Origin: Thiohalocapsa sp.
GTDB taxonomy: Bacteria; Pseudomonadota; Gammaproteobacteria; Chromatiales; Chromatiaceae
Assembly: GCA_028277725.1 (NCBI GenBank)
Contig: JANQFX010000051.1
Span: 62,001-126,000 of the forward strand
DNA length: 64,000 nucleotides
Direction: 5' to 3'
Shown: piece by piece, positions 25,394-33,560 of the stretch
Numbering within the stretch: position 1 is the first letter of the stretch
Layout: each line of letters opens with the position of its first letter
Program-made: the position numbers and the translations under genes
The notes under the pieces: model-generated
What the model saw: the letters and a program-made list of their open reading frames with translations, nothing else
What the model was told of the DNA's origin: nothing
Databases searched by the model: none

Positions 25394-27799
25394 TCATCCC
25401 TCCATCGCCGCGGCGATGGGCCGATACTGTAGTCCGTAGAACATCTCCAGGTAGCGCCGCGTCTCGGCGCGTTCCAGATCGGTGACATATTTCCAAAAGC
25501 CATAGACCCGCGCCAGGGTCATCATGCGCTCGGCGTAGCGGCGCCAGGTATAGTGGGCCTCCACCCTCGCCAAGGCGCCGTCCGAGAGTGCCTGCCAGTG
25601 CGCGGGCTCGTCGGCGGCATGGCGGAAGAAGTCCGCGATGGTCTCCGCCGAGGCATTGCCGTGGTTCGGGTCGATGTGGAAGCCCGAGACGCCGTCCTCG
25701 ATGATCTCCAGCGGACCACCGAAGCAGGTCGCGAAGGTCGGTAGGCCGCAGCTCATGGCCTCGATGACCGTCAGGCCGAAGGCCTCGAACAACGCCGGCT
25801 GTATGAAGGCGCCGCGCCGGTCCGCGATGTACCGATACAGCTCGCCTGCAAGCTGCTTCTCCAGGTGGATGCCGAGCCAGCGCACCTGGCCGTCCAGGCC
25901 GTGCTCGCCCATCAGGTGGTGCATCATGCCGATCTGCTCCCGTTCCTCGTCATCGCCGGAGCGCCCGGCGTCCACATGGCCCGCCACCACGACCAGGTCG
26001 ACCAGCTCGCGGAGCGCCGGCGAGCGGCCGTACCAATCGACGAAGCCCGTGATGTTCTTGATGCGATCCATCCGCGCCATGGTGAACAGCAGCGGCTTGT
26101 CGCGGGTCGCCAGCACGCCGCGCGTGTCGCCGGGGCGCTCGCCGCCGTAGATCAGATCCTCGATCTCGGGGTGCAGGTGGGTCAGTCGCCGCTCCGTGTC
26201 GGTGAAGGGGAAGTAGATGTCCTCGTTGGCCCCCGGCGAGACGATGTTGAACTTCGGGTCGTAGACGTCCACGCCTGCGATCACGCGGAACAGCCCCGGC
26301 ATGGTGAATCGGGCGTAGCTCTCGTACTGGCCGACACTGGCGTCGGTCCCGGCGATTTCCTGGTAGGTGCTGGTGATGATGAAGTCGGCGGTGTTCATGG
26401 CCACCAGATCAGCCGTGAACTGGGCGGAGAAGTGGTAGCGCTGCTCGTTGTCGCGCCAGTAGAGGTCGGAGTACAGGTACTTGGTCTTTTCCAACGCGTG
26501 GGCGATGTTGCACTGGCTGACATTCAGCCGTTGCGACATCAGCGAGGCCACCAGATTGCCGTCGGAGTAATTACCGATGATCAGGTCCGGCCGCCCGCCG
26601 AGCTGCGCGAGCAACTCGCGCTCCGCATCTACGGCGTAGCGTTCCAGGTAGGGCCAGATGTGGAAGCGCGATACCCAATGCTGCAGCTCCTCGCCGGCGG
26701 CGTTGCGGAAGGGTACGCGCAGGATGGCCGCATTCCGCGTGCCGGCGACGGGCTCCAGGCGCTGGTTGCAGAGCGTCCCTTCGGCTTGCGGAATCAGCCG
26801 GGTCAGGACGATGACGCGGGGCTCGATGTCGATCCCCTGCGCCGCCAGGCGCTGGCGCATTTCGCGCTCCAGCGCGCGAACCTGATCCAGGATGTAGACC
26901 ACCTGGCCGCCGGTGTCGGGCCGTCCGAGCACGTTGGACTGCCCGAACCAGCCGTGCGGCGACAGGATGGCGATGGAGAAGATCATCGGCACCCGCCCGA
27001 GGAACTCCTCCAGTGCCTGCGGCGACGGCGCCTCCAGGATGTCCAGCAGCAGGCCCATGCTGTCGCGGATGCGCCCGACCTCCGCGCCCCAGCCGGGCTC
27101 GAAGCCCTGTGCGCGCAGCTCCGCCGCGACCTCGTCGAAGGGGAGGTGCGGCGGTCGGCGGCGCAGCGGAATCAGCGCCTGGCGCAGGGCGTTGCGCAGC
27201 TCGGCGACGCTGTTGATGGCGTCGTTCAGCATCAGCTGTTGGCCACGGTAGGAGTGCATGCGCAGGAAATGCAGCAGCCGCTGGTCGCCCTTGCCGATCT
27301 CCTCGAATAGGCGACTGGAGAGGCGCCGATTCAGGAATTCCACGCCGCGACCAATAGACTCAGACTCCTTCAGTTTGTACTGGTCCCGATAGAAGGGCTC
27401 CAGGTCGATCTCCAGACCGAAGGGGTCCTCATTTCCGCCCGTAGCGAGGTGCTCCTTGAAGTTCAGGTACTTGTCGACGCCGACCTGTTGTAGGTCCATG
27501 GTCTCCAGATGGATGCGCAGATAGTCCCACCGGGCGACGCGCCGACGCAGCGCGAGGTAGATCCAGGAGGCATCCATGGCGGCCTCCTCGGACTGATGCA
27601 GGGCTCGGGCGAGCGCCGTGGCCGCCAGCGACGGGTCTTCCTCGCACAGGTAGTCGATGGCGTCGTTGAGGTCGCTGCGCAGTAGGAATGATCGATGCAG
27701 GCCGATGATGTAGTGGAGCACGCGGTGCGCTTGGCTGCGCTGCTCCTCCAGAAAGCTCTTGAGCTCAGGGATGCGTGCGTTCGGGACTTCGCTCTCCAT
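25394..27799 (-). CDS. sucrose synthase
   Basis: 801 aa, full length for a bacterial sucrose synthase. An N-terminal regulatory region ([35 protein letters not shown]) precedes the GT-B domain, with [45 protein letters not shown]-type segment [37 protein letters not shown], and the donor-site E-x7-E in [32 protein letters not shown]. It reversibly converts sucrose and NDP to NDP-glucose and fructose. A fructokinase-type gene follows on the same strand order upstream, so sucrose turnover is likely. No sucrose-phosphate synthase is visible. Confidence 0.96.
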   Translation of the reverse strand: MESEVPNARIPELKSFLEEQRSQAHRVLHYIIGLHRSFLLRSDLNDAIDYLCEEDPSLAATALARALHQSEEAAMDASWIYLALRRRVARWDYLRIHLETMDLQQVGVDKYLNFKEHLATGGNEDPFGLEIDLEPFYRDQYKLKESESIGRGVEFLNRRLSSRLFEEIGKGDQRLLHFLRMHSYRGQQLMLNDAINSVAELRNALRQALIPLRRRPPHLPFDEVAAELRAQGFEPGWGAEVGRIRDSMGLLLDILEAPSPQALEEFLGRVPMIFSIAILSPHGWFGQSNVLGRPDTGGQVVYILDQVRALEREMRQRLAAQGIDIEPRVIVLTRLIPQAEGTLCNQRLEPVAGTRNAAILRVPFRNAAGEELQHWVSRFHIWPYLERYAVDAERELLAQLGGRPDLIIGNYSDGNLVASLMSQRLNVSQCNIAHALEKTKYLYSDLYWRDNEQRYHFSAQFTADLVAMNTADFIITSTYQEIAGTDASVGQYESYARFTMPGLFRVIAGVDVYDPKFNIVSPGANEDIYFPFTDTERRLTHLHPEIEDLIYGGERPGDTRGVLATRDKPLLFTMARMDRIKNITGFVDWYGRSPALRELVDLVVVAGHVDAGRSGDDEEREQIGMMHHLMGEHGLDGQVRWLGIHLEKQLAGELYRYIADRRGAFIQPALFEAFGLTVIEAMSCGLPTFATCFGGPLEIIEDGVSGFHIDPNHGNASAETIADFFRHAADEPAHWQALSDGALARVEAHYTWRRYAERMMTLARVYGFWKYVTDLERAETRRYLEMFYGLQYRPIAAAMEG

Positions 27800-28110
27800 T
27801 TCGGGCTCCTGTGGTTAGGCGTTGCGTTTGTGCCGACCTTCGGCCCGTCCGCCCGCGGGAGAGGCTCGCTTCCGGCGGCGCCGGGCGCGAGGTCTCGCAT
27901 GGCGGCCGTAGCGCCCGTCACCCAATGGTGAGTTGGGAGTTTCTGCGGAATGTGAAAACAGCTCACGTCTTGCATAGAAACCGGCGCGGTCAACTGCTCC
28001 ATCTAGGCTCAGGGGTGTCGGGGTGGACCGATCCGGGCGGGCCTTCGACTGGTGAGGGCGGAGCCTAGATCTCGTGCCGGGTCTTGAGCGGGGAATCTTG
28101 GTCGGGCGAT
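27800..28110. other. 311-bp gap between the sugar kinase and sucrose synthase
   Basis: No ORF here looks protein-like on either strand. The part near 27930-27990 is locally A/T-richer and lies just upstream of the sucrose synthase start, so it is the likely promoter region, but no motif is clear enough to call. Confidence 0.4.
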
Positions 28111-29001
28111 TCAGGCCCCGTTCCAGGTACGGACGAAGTCGGTGTAGAAGGTGTCGTCGGCGACGGTGGCGCCGCGGCGTCCGACGATGGCGGAGGCGAC
28201 GTCCTGGGCACGCGCGAGGGTCCGATCCAGGGGCCAGTCGCGTAGGAGCCCGAGGATGAGCACCGAGGCGAAGCCGTCGCCGGCACCAACCGCATCCACC
28301 ACCTCGACGCTCCCGGCGGGCCGGATCTGGCCTCTCTGGCCGTCGGCGGTGAGTGCGAAGGCGCCCTCCGCGCCGAGGGTGACATAGGCGTGGTCCAATC
28401 CGTGGCGCTCGATGAGCGCGGCGGCGCGCGACTCCGGGCCGTCGCCGGCGGGGGCCAGCTGCGCCAGTTCGTCCGCGTTCAGCTTCACCCAGCGAGCGCC
28501 GTCCAGCTCCGCAATGACCGCTTCTCGTGACCACCAGGGGTCGCGCAGGTTCACGTCCAGAAAGACCGCGTCGGTACGCGTCTTCAGTTGCTCCAGCGCC
28601 GACGCGGACTCGGCGCCCCGAAGGGCCAGGGTTCCGTGATAGAGCAGCGCACCGTCCGCGCTGGCGGGCAGGGCGTCGGCGTCGATGAAGTCGTAGGCCC
28701 GGTCGGCGACGATGTCGTAGCTCGGTTCGCCGTCGGCGAGCGTGACCTGTACCGAGCCGGTGGCATGCACGGCGTCCCGTTGTAGCCCGGCGGTGGTCAT
28801 GCCGCGCGTGCGCATGGCCGACTCGATGCGGCGCCCGAGCTCGTCTTCACCCGCGCGGCTCACGAACAGGGGCCCCGCACCGAAGGCCGCCAGATGCCAG
28901 GCGACGTTGAAGGGGGCGCCCCCGAGCACCTCGGCATCCGGGAAGCAGTCGAACAGGACCTCGCCGAAGACGATCGGCGCTTGCGAGGGGTCGAAGGGCA
29001 T
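28111..29001 (-). CDS. PfkB-family carbohydrate kinase, probable fructokinase
   Basis: 296 aa. It begins IVFGEVLFDCFPDAEVLGGAPFNVAWHLAAFGAGPLFVSRAGEDELG (PfkB signature 1 region) and ends with VEVVDAVGAGDGFASVLILGLL, where DAVGAGD carries the catalytic Asp. The substrate is inferred from the neighbour: sucrose synthase releases fructose, which this kinase would phosphorylate. I start at the ATG giving MPFDPSQAP, preceded by GGAG; the ORF track begins 19 codons earlier. Confidence 0.88.
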   Translation of the reverse strand: MPFDPSQAPIVFGEVLFDCFPDAEVLGGAPFNVAWHLAAFGAGPLFVSRAGEDELGRRIESAMRTRGMTTAGLQRDAVHATGSVQVTLADGEPSYDIVADRAYDFIDADALPASADGALLYHGTLALRGAESASALEQLKTRTDAVFLDVNLRDPWWSREAVIAELDGARWVKLNADELAQLAPAGDGPESRAAALIERHGLDHAYVTLGAEGAFALTADGQRGQIRPAGSVEVVDAVGAGDGFASVLILGLLRDWPLDRTLARAQDVASAIVGRRGATVADDTFYTDFVRTWNGA

Positions 29002-29124
29002 GCGGAGCTCCGTTGTGTGACCACCGTATCGACTGGGGACATCGGCGATGCTGTGCAAGCGGCCCGAATCAGGCGCGCTGGCCCTCAGACTACCGCAAGG
29101 TGCCGGGCCCTGTCGGCGTGCCGC

Positions 29125-29250
29125 TCATCCGCCCCATCGATCCCGGTGGACGACCGAACGCAAGGGGACGCGCTCGAGCCAGCCGGCCGTCTCCAGCTCT
29201 GGGCGCTCGCGAAAGAAGTGCACACTGAAGGCCCATTGATCGGCGGCCAT
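29125..29250 (-). CDS. possible 41-aa small protein
   Basis: An ATG preceded by GGAGAATCGACA opens a 41-codon frame: MAADQWAFSVHFFRERPELE and onward, ending RWGG. The mixed hydrophobic/charged composition with several aromatic residues is unlike the Arg/Ala/Gly-rich shadow frames around it. It is too short for the ORF track, where it appears only as the tail of a false ORF. No family is recognised; it lies between znuB and the sugar kinase in a 368-bp gap. Confidence 0.4.
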   Translation of the reverse strand: MAADQWAFSVHFFRERPELETAGWLERVPLRSVVHRDRWGG

Positions 29251-29369
29251 TGTCGATTCTCCGGCTCGTGGTTGCGGTCTGTTCTCGCGCCGCTCGCCGG
29301 CTCGACACCTGGTGCAGCGTTGGACGCGCCGGGTTGCCAGGATCAGGACACTGGGATCAGACCTCTGGA

Positions 29370-30245
29370 TCAGGCATCCGGAGCACCGGGGTCTTCGATT
29401 GTCGGTGGCGGCTGCGATCGACCGGATGCGGCATTGCGCCATGGATGCCGGCTCGGCGCAACTCCCGACGAAGCGCCCGAGAGTGAGACGGCCGCAAGCA
29501 ACACGGCAACCAGGACCGGGCCAAAGGGCTGATCCAGCAGCAGCGCGACCCAGAACGCGATGAGGAAGCCCAGCACCCCGAGTACGGAGGACAGCAGCAG
29601 GGTCCAACGCCAGCTCGGCGCGACCCGAAAGGCCAGCCAGGCGGGCGCCAGGACCAGCGCAAGGGCCGCCATCACCCCCATGCTCGCGGTCGCGACCGCC
29701 ACACCTGCAGCGGCCAGCAGGTCGAATGTCGTGTGCCAGCGGCGCACCGGGCGTCCGTTGGCGGCATCGTGATGCGGCAGCAGTCGTGTGCGCAGCAACT
29801 TGTTCATGAGCCATGGCAGCAGCATCGCGCCGGCCAGCGCCAACAGAAGGGCAGCGGCGAGGTCCTCCGGCCCAGCGAAGTAGAGCTGGCCCTGGATGAG
29901 CGCCTGCGCGACCTGGTCGCCGGCTGAGGTGTTCGCGCCGATCAGCAGCAGTGCTGCCCAGCCGCCGAGCATCATGAAGCCGTAGCTCGCATTTCCTGCC
30001 GCGCCGCTCGCACCCTTGGCGAGGGCGCTGACGCCGGCCGCGAGCACGCCGCCGATCAAGGCCGGTAGCGCGGCGACGAGCGCGAGCAGCGCTCCGGCGG
30101 CGCTGATCTGCGCATAGCCCAGGGACGCGAGCCACTCGTCCCGAAGCATGAGGACGGCGCCGAGCAACGGCAGCACGACGGCGAGCACCACCCCCGTGGC
30201 AAGGGGCAGCCGGAACAGGGGGTCGACGAGTGTCGTTAGCTCCAT
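29370..30245 (-). CDS. ZnuB-like permease of a metal ABC transporter
   Basis: 291 aa, seven to eight hydrophobic helices starting PLATGVVLAVVLPLLGAVLMLRDEWLASLGYAQISAAGALLALVAALPALIGG. The pattern fits the FecCD-like ABC-3 metal permease family (ZnuB/MntB). It follows znuA and znuC in the same operon. It is divergent from enteric ZnuB and has a Ser/Pro-rich tail after the last helix. Zn2+ is the likely substrate because of the His-rich porin and the Zur-like site, but the sequence alone does not exclude Mn2+. Confidence 0.85.
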   Translation of the reverse strand: MELTTLVDPLFRLPLATGVVLAVVLPLLGAVLMLRDEWLASLGYAQISAAGALLALVAALPALIGGVLAAGVSALAKGASGAAGNASYGFMMLGGWAALLLIGANTSAGDQVAQALIQGQLYFAGPEDLAAALLLALAGAMLLPWLMNKLLRTRLLPHHDAANGRPVRRWHTTFDLLAAAGVAVATASMGVMAALALVLAPAWLAFRVAPSWRWTLLLSSVLGVLGFLIAFWVALLLDQPFGPVLVAVLLAAVSLSGASSGVAPSRHPWRNAASGRSQPPPTIEDPGAPDA

Positions 30246-30255
30246 GGGTCAGCGG

Positions 30256-30813
30256 TCATCCTGCGAGTTCCAGCACGCGGGTGCAGTGGGCGTCGAGGAA
30301 GGGCCGTTCGTGGCTGACCAGGAGCACGGCGCGGTCTCCACGCCGTGCGCAGAGCATATCCGCCAACAGCCCGGTGTGTTGCGGGTCCAGGTTGTTGGTG
30401 GGTTCGTCGAGCAGTACCAAGTCCGCCGGGCCGGCGAGGGCGGCCCAGACCGAGAGCAGCTGATGCTGGCCGCCGCTGAGGCGATCCAGTCGCTTGCGCG
30501 AGGCCAGCGCGAGGGTCGGCGGCAGGCCGTCGATCTCGGCGCGGGCGGCTCTCAGTAGTTCGCGCCCCGTCACCGGTAGCGGCGACAGGCGCACCGGCGC
30601 CTGCGGCTGCATCGCCACGCGCAGACCTGGCCGGCGCTCGATGTGGCCGGCGAAGCAGCACGCATGCCCGGCGATGGCCGCGATCAGCGTCGACTTGCCG
30701 CTACCGTTGGCGCCCCAGAGGCCGACGACATCGCCCGCCCCCAGGCGTAGCGAGACCGGCCCAACCACCGGCCGCGACCAGCCGGCGACGAGGCCATCGA
30801 TCTTCAGTAGCAC
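30256..30813 (-). CDS. ZnuC-like ATPase of a metal ABC transporter
   Basis: 185 aa, a short ABC ATPase. Walker A LWGANGSGKSTLIAAIAG, signature LDRLSGGQHQLLSVWAAL, Walker B LVLLDEPTNNLDPQHTG and H-loop LLVSHERPFLD are present. It is about 40-60 residues shorter than typical ZnuC and lacks the usual C-terminal extension, so it may be a reduced form. It sits 10 bp from znuB and 12 bp from znuA. Confidence 0.85.
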   Translation of the reverse strand: MLLKIDGLVAGWSRPVVGPVSLRLGAGDVVGLWGANGSGKSTLIAAIAGHACCFAGHIERRPGLRVAMQPQAPVRLSPLPVTGRELLRAARAEIDGLPPTLALASRKRLDRLSGGQHQLLSVWAALAGPADLVLLDEPTNNLDPQHTGLLADMLCARRGDRAVLLVSHERPFLDAHCTRVLELAG

Positions 30814-30825
30814 GGCGACCGGGCC

Positions 30826-31734
30826 TCAGCCTGCACCTGCAATGGTGCTGACCCAGCGGTCGATATGGCGCAGGTAGCCATCGCCGTCGGCGCTCACCGG
30901 GGGCTCCAGCGGCAGGGTCTTGACCGACCAGCCCAGCTCGCGGCCGAGCTTTCTCGGTCCCTTCGGCGATTGGTAGGGCGCATGGATGATGACGCCGTCT
31001 CTCCCCCTGAGCTTGCCGGCAAGGTTGCGCAGATCGCGCCCGCTCGGCGGCACGCCGGGAATCGGCTCGATGGTGCCGAGCAGCGGTACGCCGAAGCGCT
31101 CGAGCAGGTAGACGGCGTCGCGATGATAGAGCACGACCCCCGGCGCATCGGCGAGCTGGGCCTGCCAACCGGGCACGCGGCCTTCGACGGCATCGGCGAA
31201 GTGTGCCGCGTTGCGCCGGTACTTGGTCGCATTGGCCGAATCCAGTCGGGCCATCCGCTCGCCCAGGGCCGTCGCCACCTGCGTCATGCGCACCGGGTCC
31301 AGGTCCACATGCGGGTTGCCGGCCGGGTGCACATCGCCCCGGGCGCGGTCCGCGGTGCCGCCGACATCCAGCAGCGGCACCTGGGCCGCGGCCTCGAAGT
31401 AGCCCTCGCGCCCGGGGAGGATCCCCGGGTTCGCGGCGCTGGAGCTCGCGGCCGGCAACCAGCCGACCTCCAGTTCGGCACCCACGGCGACCACCAGGTC
31501 GGCGCCGCGCAGGGCGCGGATCATGCTCGGCTTGGCCTGCAGCATATGCAGATCCTGATCCGGCTCGGCGAGCACCGTCAGATTGGCAGCGGGTGCCACT
31601 GTGCGCACCAGTGCACCCATGCTCGAGCTGGTGGCGACCACGTCGAGCGACAGCGCCGGACCCGCGAATATCGCGAGCAGGCCGAACAGCCAGAGTTTCA
31701 TGCTGTTGCGCTTACTGAGTCTCGGGTTGAACAT
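30826..31734 (-). CDS. ZnuA-like periplasmic metal-binding protein
   Basis: 302 aa. The signal peptide is KLWLFGLLAIFAGPALSLDVVA. The cluster A-I binding-protein fold shows VVATSSSMGALVRTVAPAANLTVLAEPDQDLHMLQAKPSMIRALRGADLVVAVGAELEVGWLP, NPHVDLDPVRMTQVATALGERMA, and VLYHRDAVYLLERFGVPLLGTIEPIPGVPPSGRDLRNL. Metal ligands are probably the His of DLHMLQ, NPHVDL and LYHRDA and an acidic residue later. The start at MFNPRLSK is chosen because GAGGTG sits 7 nt upstream. It has no His-rich loop. Confidence 0.88.
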   Translation of the reverse strand: MFNPRLSKRNSMKLWLFGLLAIFAGPALSLDVVATSSSMGALVRTVAPAANLTVLAEPDQDLHMLQAKPSMIRALRGADLVVAVGAELEVGWLPAASSSAANPGILPGREGYFEAAAQVPLLDVGGTADRARGDVHPAGNPHVDLDPVRMTQVATALGERMARLDSANATKYRRNAAHFADAVEGRVPGWQAQLADAPGVVLYHRDAVYLLERFGVPLLGTIEPIPGVPPSGRDLRNLAGKLRGRDGVIIHAPYQSPKGPRKLGRELGWSVKTLPLEPPVSADGDGYLRHIDRWVSTIAGAG

Positions 31735-31744
31735 CGAGTGCACC

Positions 31745-33472
31745 TCAGAACTTGTGGGCGCCATGGCTGCCCAGGCTCATCAGGAACTGCATGTAGAAGG
31801 CGTTGAAGCGCTCGCGCTCGTCCTCTGCCACCAGGATGTCGTTGTAGGCGTACTGCGCGCGCAGTTGCGAGAACTCGGACAGGTTCCAGGTGACGTCCAG
31901 GGTCCAGCGGTCGGAGCTGCCGAAGCTCGCGCTGCGGCCACCGCTGACCTTGTTGGTCAGGCCCAGCACGTCGTAGCGCAACCCGGCCTTCCAACGTGGC
32001 AGGAAACCATAGGTCGCCTGGGCGTAGAGACCGTCGGTGGTGAAGTCCCGAGAGGTGCCAATCTGCTCCGGATGGGCGCTGGAGCGCACCTTCATGTCCT
32101 TGATGGACCGAAGGTACTCGGCCTGGAAGGTGATATCGCCTTGCCCGTAGGCGCCGGTTGCATCGTATTTGTAGACCAGGTCGAGACCCCAGAGGTCGGC
32201 GTCGCCGGCGAGGCCCGTCTCGTGCAGTTGCTCGGTCACGCCGTCGCCGTGGGCGTGCATGTGGTCGTGGCCTTCCTCCTCATGCTCGTGATCCTCGTCG
32301 TGCGCGTGCTCCCCGTCGTGCTCATCCCCATGTTCGTGGCCGTCCTCGTGCCCATGGTCTCCATCATGCCCGTGGTCATCCTCGTGCCCATGGTCGTCCT
32401 CATGCTCGTGTGCCATGGCATGGGTGTGCGTGTGCACCGCCTGCTGCTGCTCGGCATGGGCGTAGGACACGCCGAACTGCAGGGCGTGCTTGCGCCCGAG
32501 GTCCGGGGCCACTTTGGCGAATGCGGTGTAGAGCCGCGGCCCGGTGTTGGTGCTGCCGAGGCCGAGGCGGTCCTGCTCCGCGTCACTGAGGGTGGCGCCG
32601 AAGATCTCCTGCCGGCCCTGCAAGGCCTCGCCACCGATGCGGGCGTAGAAGGGCAGGTCGTCCGGCACCCAGGAGAGCTGCAGACCCGTGTCCTGCAAGC
32701 CATGGAAGCCGAGCAGGTTCAGGTACGGCAGGTTCTGGTCGACGAAATCCCACTGGTGAGGGTGCTGGTTGTTGACGTAGCCGAAGTCGCTCAGGAACTT
32801 GCCGCCCTTGATCTTGAGGCCATAGGGCAGCGAGCGGGTCTCGAAGTAAGCCTCCTCCAGCTCGACGTTGCCGTCGCCGTCGATGGAGATGTAGGTCGCG
32901 GCATCGAAGTACGGGTCCACCGTCGCCGTGAAGGACAGCTCCGCCTCGCGGAAGTTGAAGCCGTTCTCCGCCACCGAATGGGTGTGGCCACCGTCGTCGT
33001 GGGCGTGGCCATCGCCGCCATGGTCATGCGTATGGCTGCGACCCGGCTGAAACACCTCGCCCACCAGCGCAGCGCCGTCTCCTTCCGCGGTGTCGTCCTG
33101 GTAGTAGTTGCCATCCAGGATCACCGAGATCTGCGGATTGAAGCCGCTGCCGGAGGTCACCGCGCCGAACAAACCGCCGCTGCGACTGCCGGCGGGCGCC
33201 CGGTCCGCGGCCTGCGCCTCGGCGCGCAGCACGCTCGGGGCCGTCATGGGCAAGGACAGTGCGTCCGCGCCCGCCGCTTGCCGCGCGACCTCCGCGGCAT
33301 TCTCCGCATCCAACAAACGGGACTCCAGCGCCTGGATGCGTGTCTCGTACTGGCTGCGCATGGCGTCGAGCTCGGCACGCAGCGCGGCGATATCGGCGTC
33401 GCCGGCGGCAAGCGCGGTGATCGGGGTTAATAGAGCGGCCAAGAGCGCGCCCCGCAAGAGGTAGGAATTCAT
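31745..33472 (-). CDS. His-rich outer-membrane porin-like protein of the zinc operon
   Basis: 575 aa. Signal peptide (LLRGALLAALLTPITALAAG), a short coiled coil (IAALRAELDAMRSQYETRIQALESRLLDAENAAEVAR), then a beta-barrel with alternating aromatic strands ending FLMSLGSHGAHKF (terminal Phe). Two His-rich segments, HTHDHGGDGHAHDDGGHTH and a second of about 65 residues (HEHEDDHGHEDDHGHDGD and onward), fall in predicted loops and could bind Zn2+. It has no TonB box or plug that I can see. It leads the operon with znuA 10 bp downstream, so it likely moves Zn2+ across the outer membrane. Confidence 0.82.
   Translation of the reverse strand: MNSYLLRGALLAALLTPITALAAGDADIAALRAELDAMRSQYETRIQALESRLLDAENAAEVARQAAGADALSLPMTAPSVLRAEAQAADRAPAGSRSGGLFGAVTSGSGFNPQISVILDGNYYQDDTAEGDGAALVGEVFQPGRSHTHDHGGDGHAHDDGGHTHSVAENGFNFREAELSFTATVDPYFDAATYISIDGDGNVELEEAYFETRSLPYGLKIKGGKFLSDFGYVNNQHPHQWDFVDQNLPYLNLLGFHGLQDTGLQLSWVPDDLPFYARIGGEALQGRQEIFGATLSDAEQDRLGLGSTNTGPRLYTAFAKVAPDLGRKHALQFGVSYAHAEQQQAVHTHTHAMAHEHEDDHGHEDDHGHDGDHGHEDGHEHGDEHDGEHAHDEDHEHEEEGHDHMHAHGDGVTEQLHETGLAGDADLWGLDLVYKYDATGAYGQGDITFQAEYLRSIKDMKVRSSAHPEQIGTSRDFTTDGLYAQATYGFLPRWKAGLRYDVLGLTNKVSGGRSASFGSSDRWTLDVTWNLSEFSQLRAQYAYNDILVAEDERERFNAFYMQFLMSLGSHGAHKF
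32239..32441 (-). repeat. low-complexity His/Asp/Glu codon repeat in the porin-like gene
   Basis: CAT/CAC, GAC/GAG and GGC codons alternate for about 200 bp, with near-direct repeats such as GGGCACGAGGA on the coding strand. The region encodes the longer His-rich loop and can expand or contract by slippage. It also creates a long hydrophobic false ORF on the opposite strand. Confidence 0.8.
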
Positions 33473-33528
33473 GGTTTGCACTCCGAGGGACAGAGGTCGA
33501 CCGGTGATTCGATCTAGACCAACAGCAA

Positions 33529-33551
33529 AGATGTTATACCATAGCCGTGAA
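33529..33551. promoter_or_regulatory. candidate Zur box between the divergent zinc-island genes
   Basis: AAGATGTTATACCATAGCC compares with the Zur consensus GAAATGTTATANTATAACATTTC: the left half matches 9 of 11, the right half only about 5 of 11. The core GTTATACCATAGC matches GTTATAWTATAAC at 10 of 13. It lies between the starts of the porin-like gene (minus) and the synthase-like gene (plus), so one site could control both. The functional link is inferred. Confidence 0.5.
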
Positions 33552-33560
33552 AAATGTTGC

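Noticed and set aside
25865-27310. 481-aa plus-strand ORF opposite sucrose synthase
   Set aside because: It is antisense to a full-length enzyme and shows only GC-rich shadow composition.
31583-33430. 615-aa plus-strand ORF with a Val/Leu/Met-rich stretch resembling membrane helices
   Set aside because: The hydrophobic run is the reverse strand of the His/Asp-rich codon repeat in the porin-like gene.
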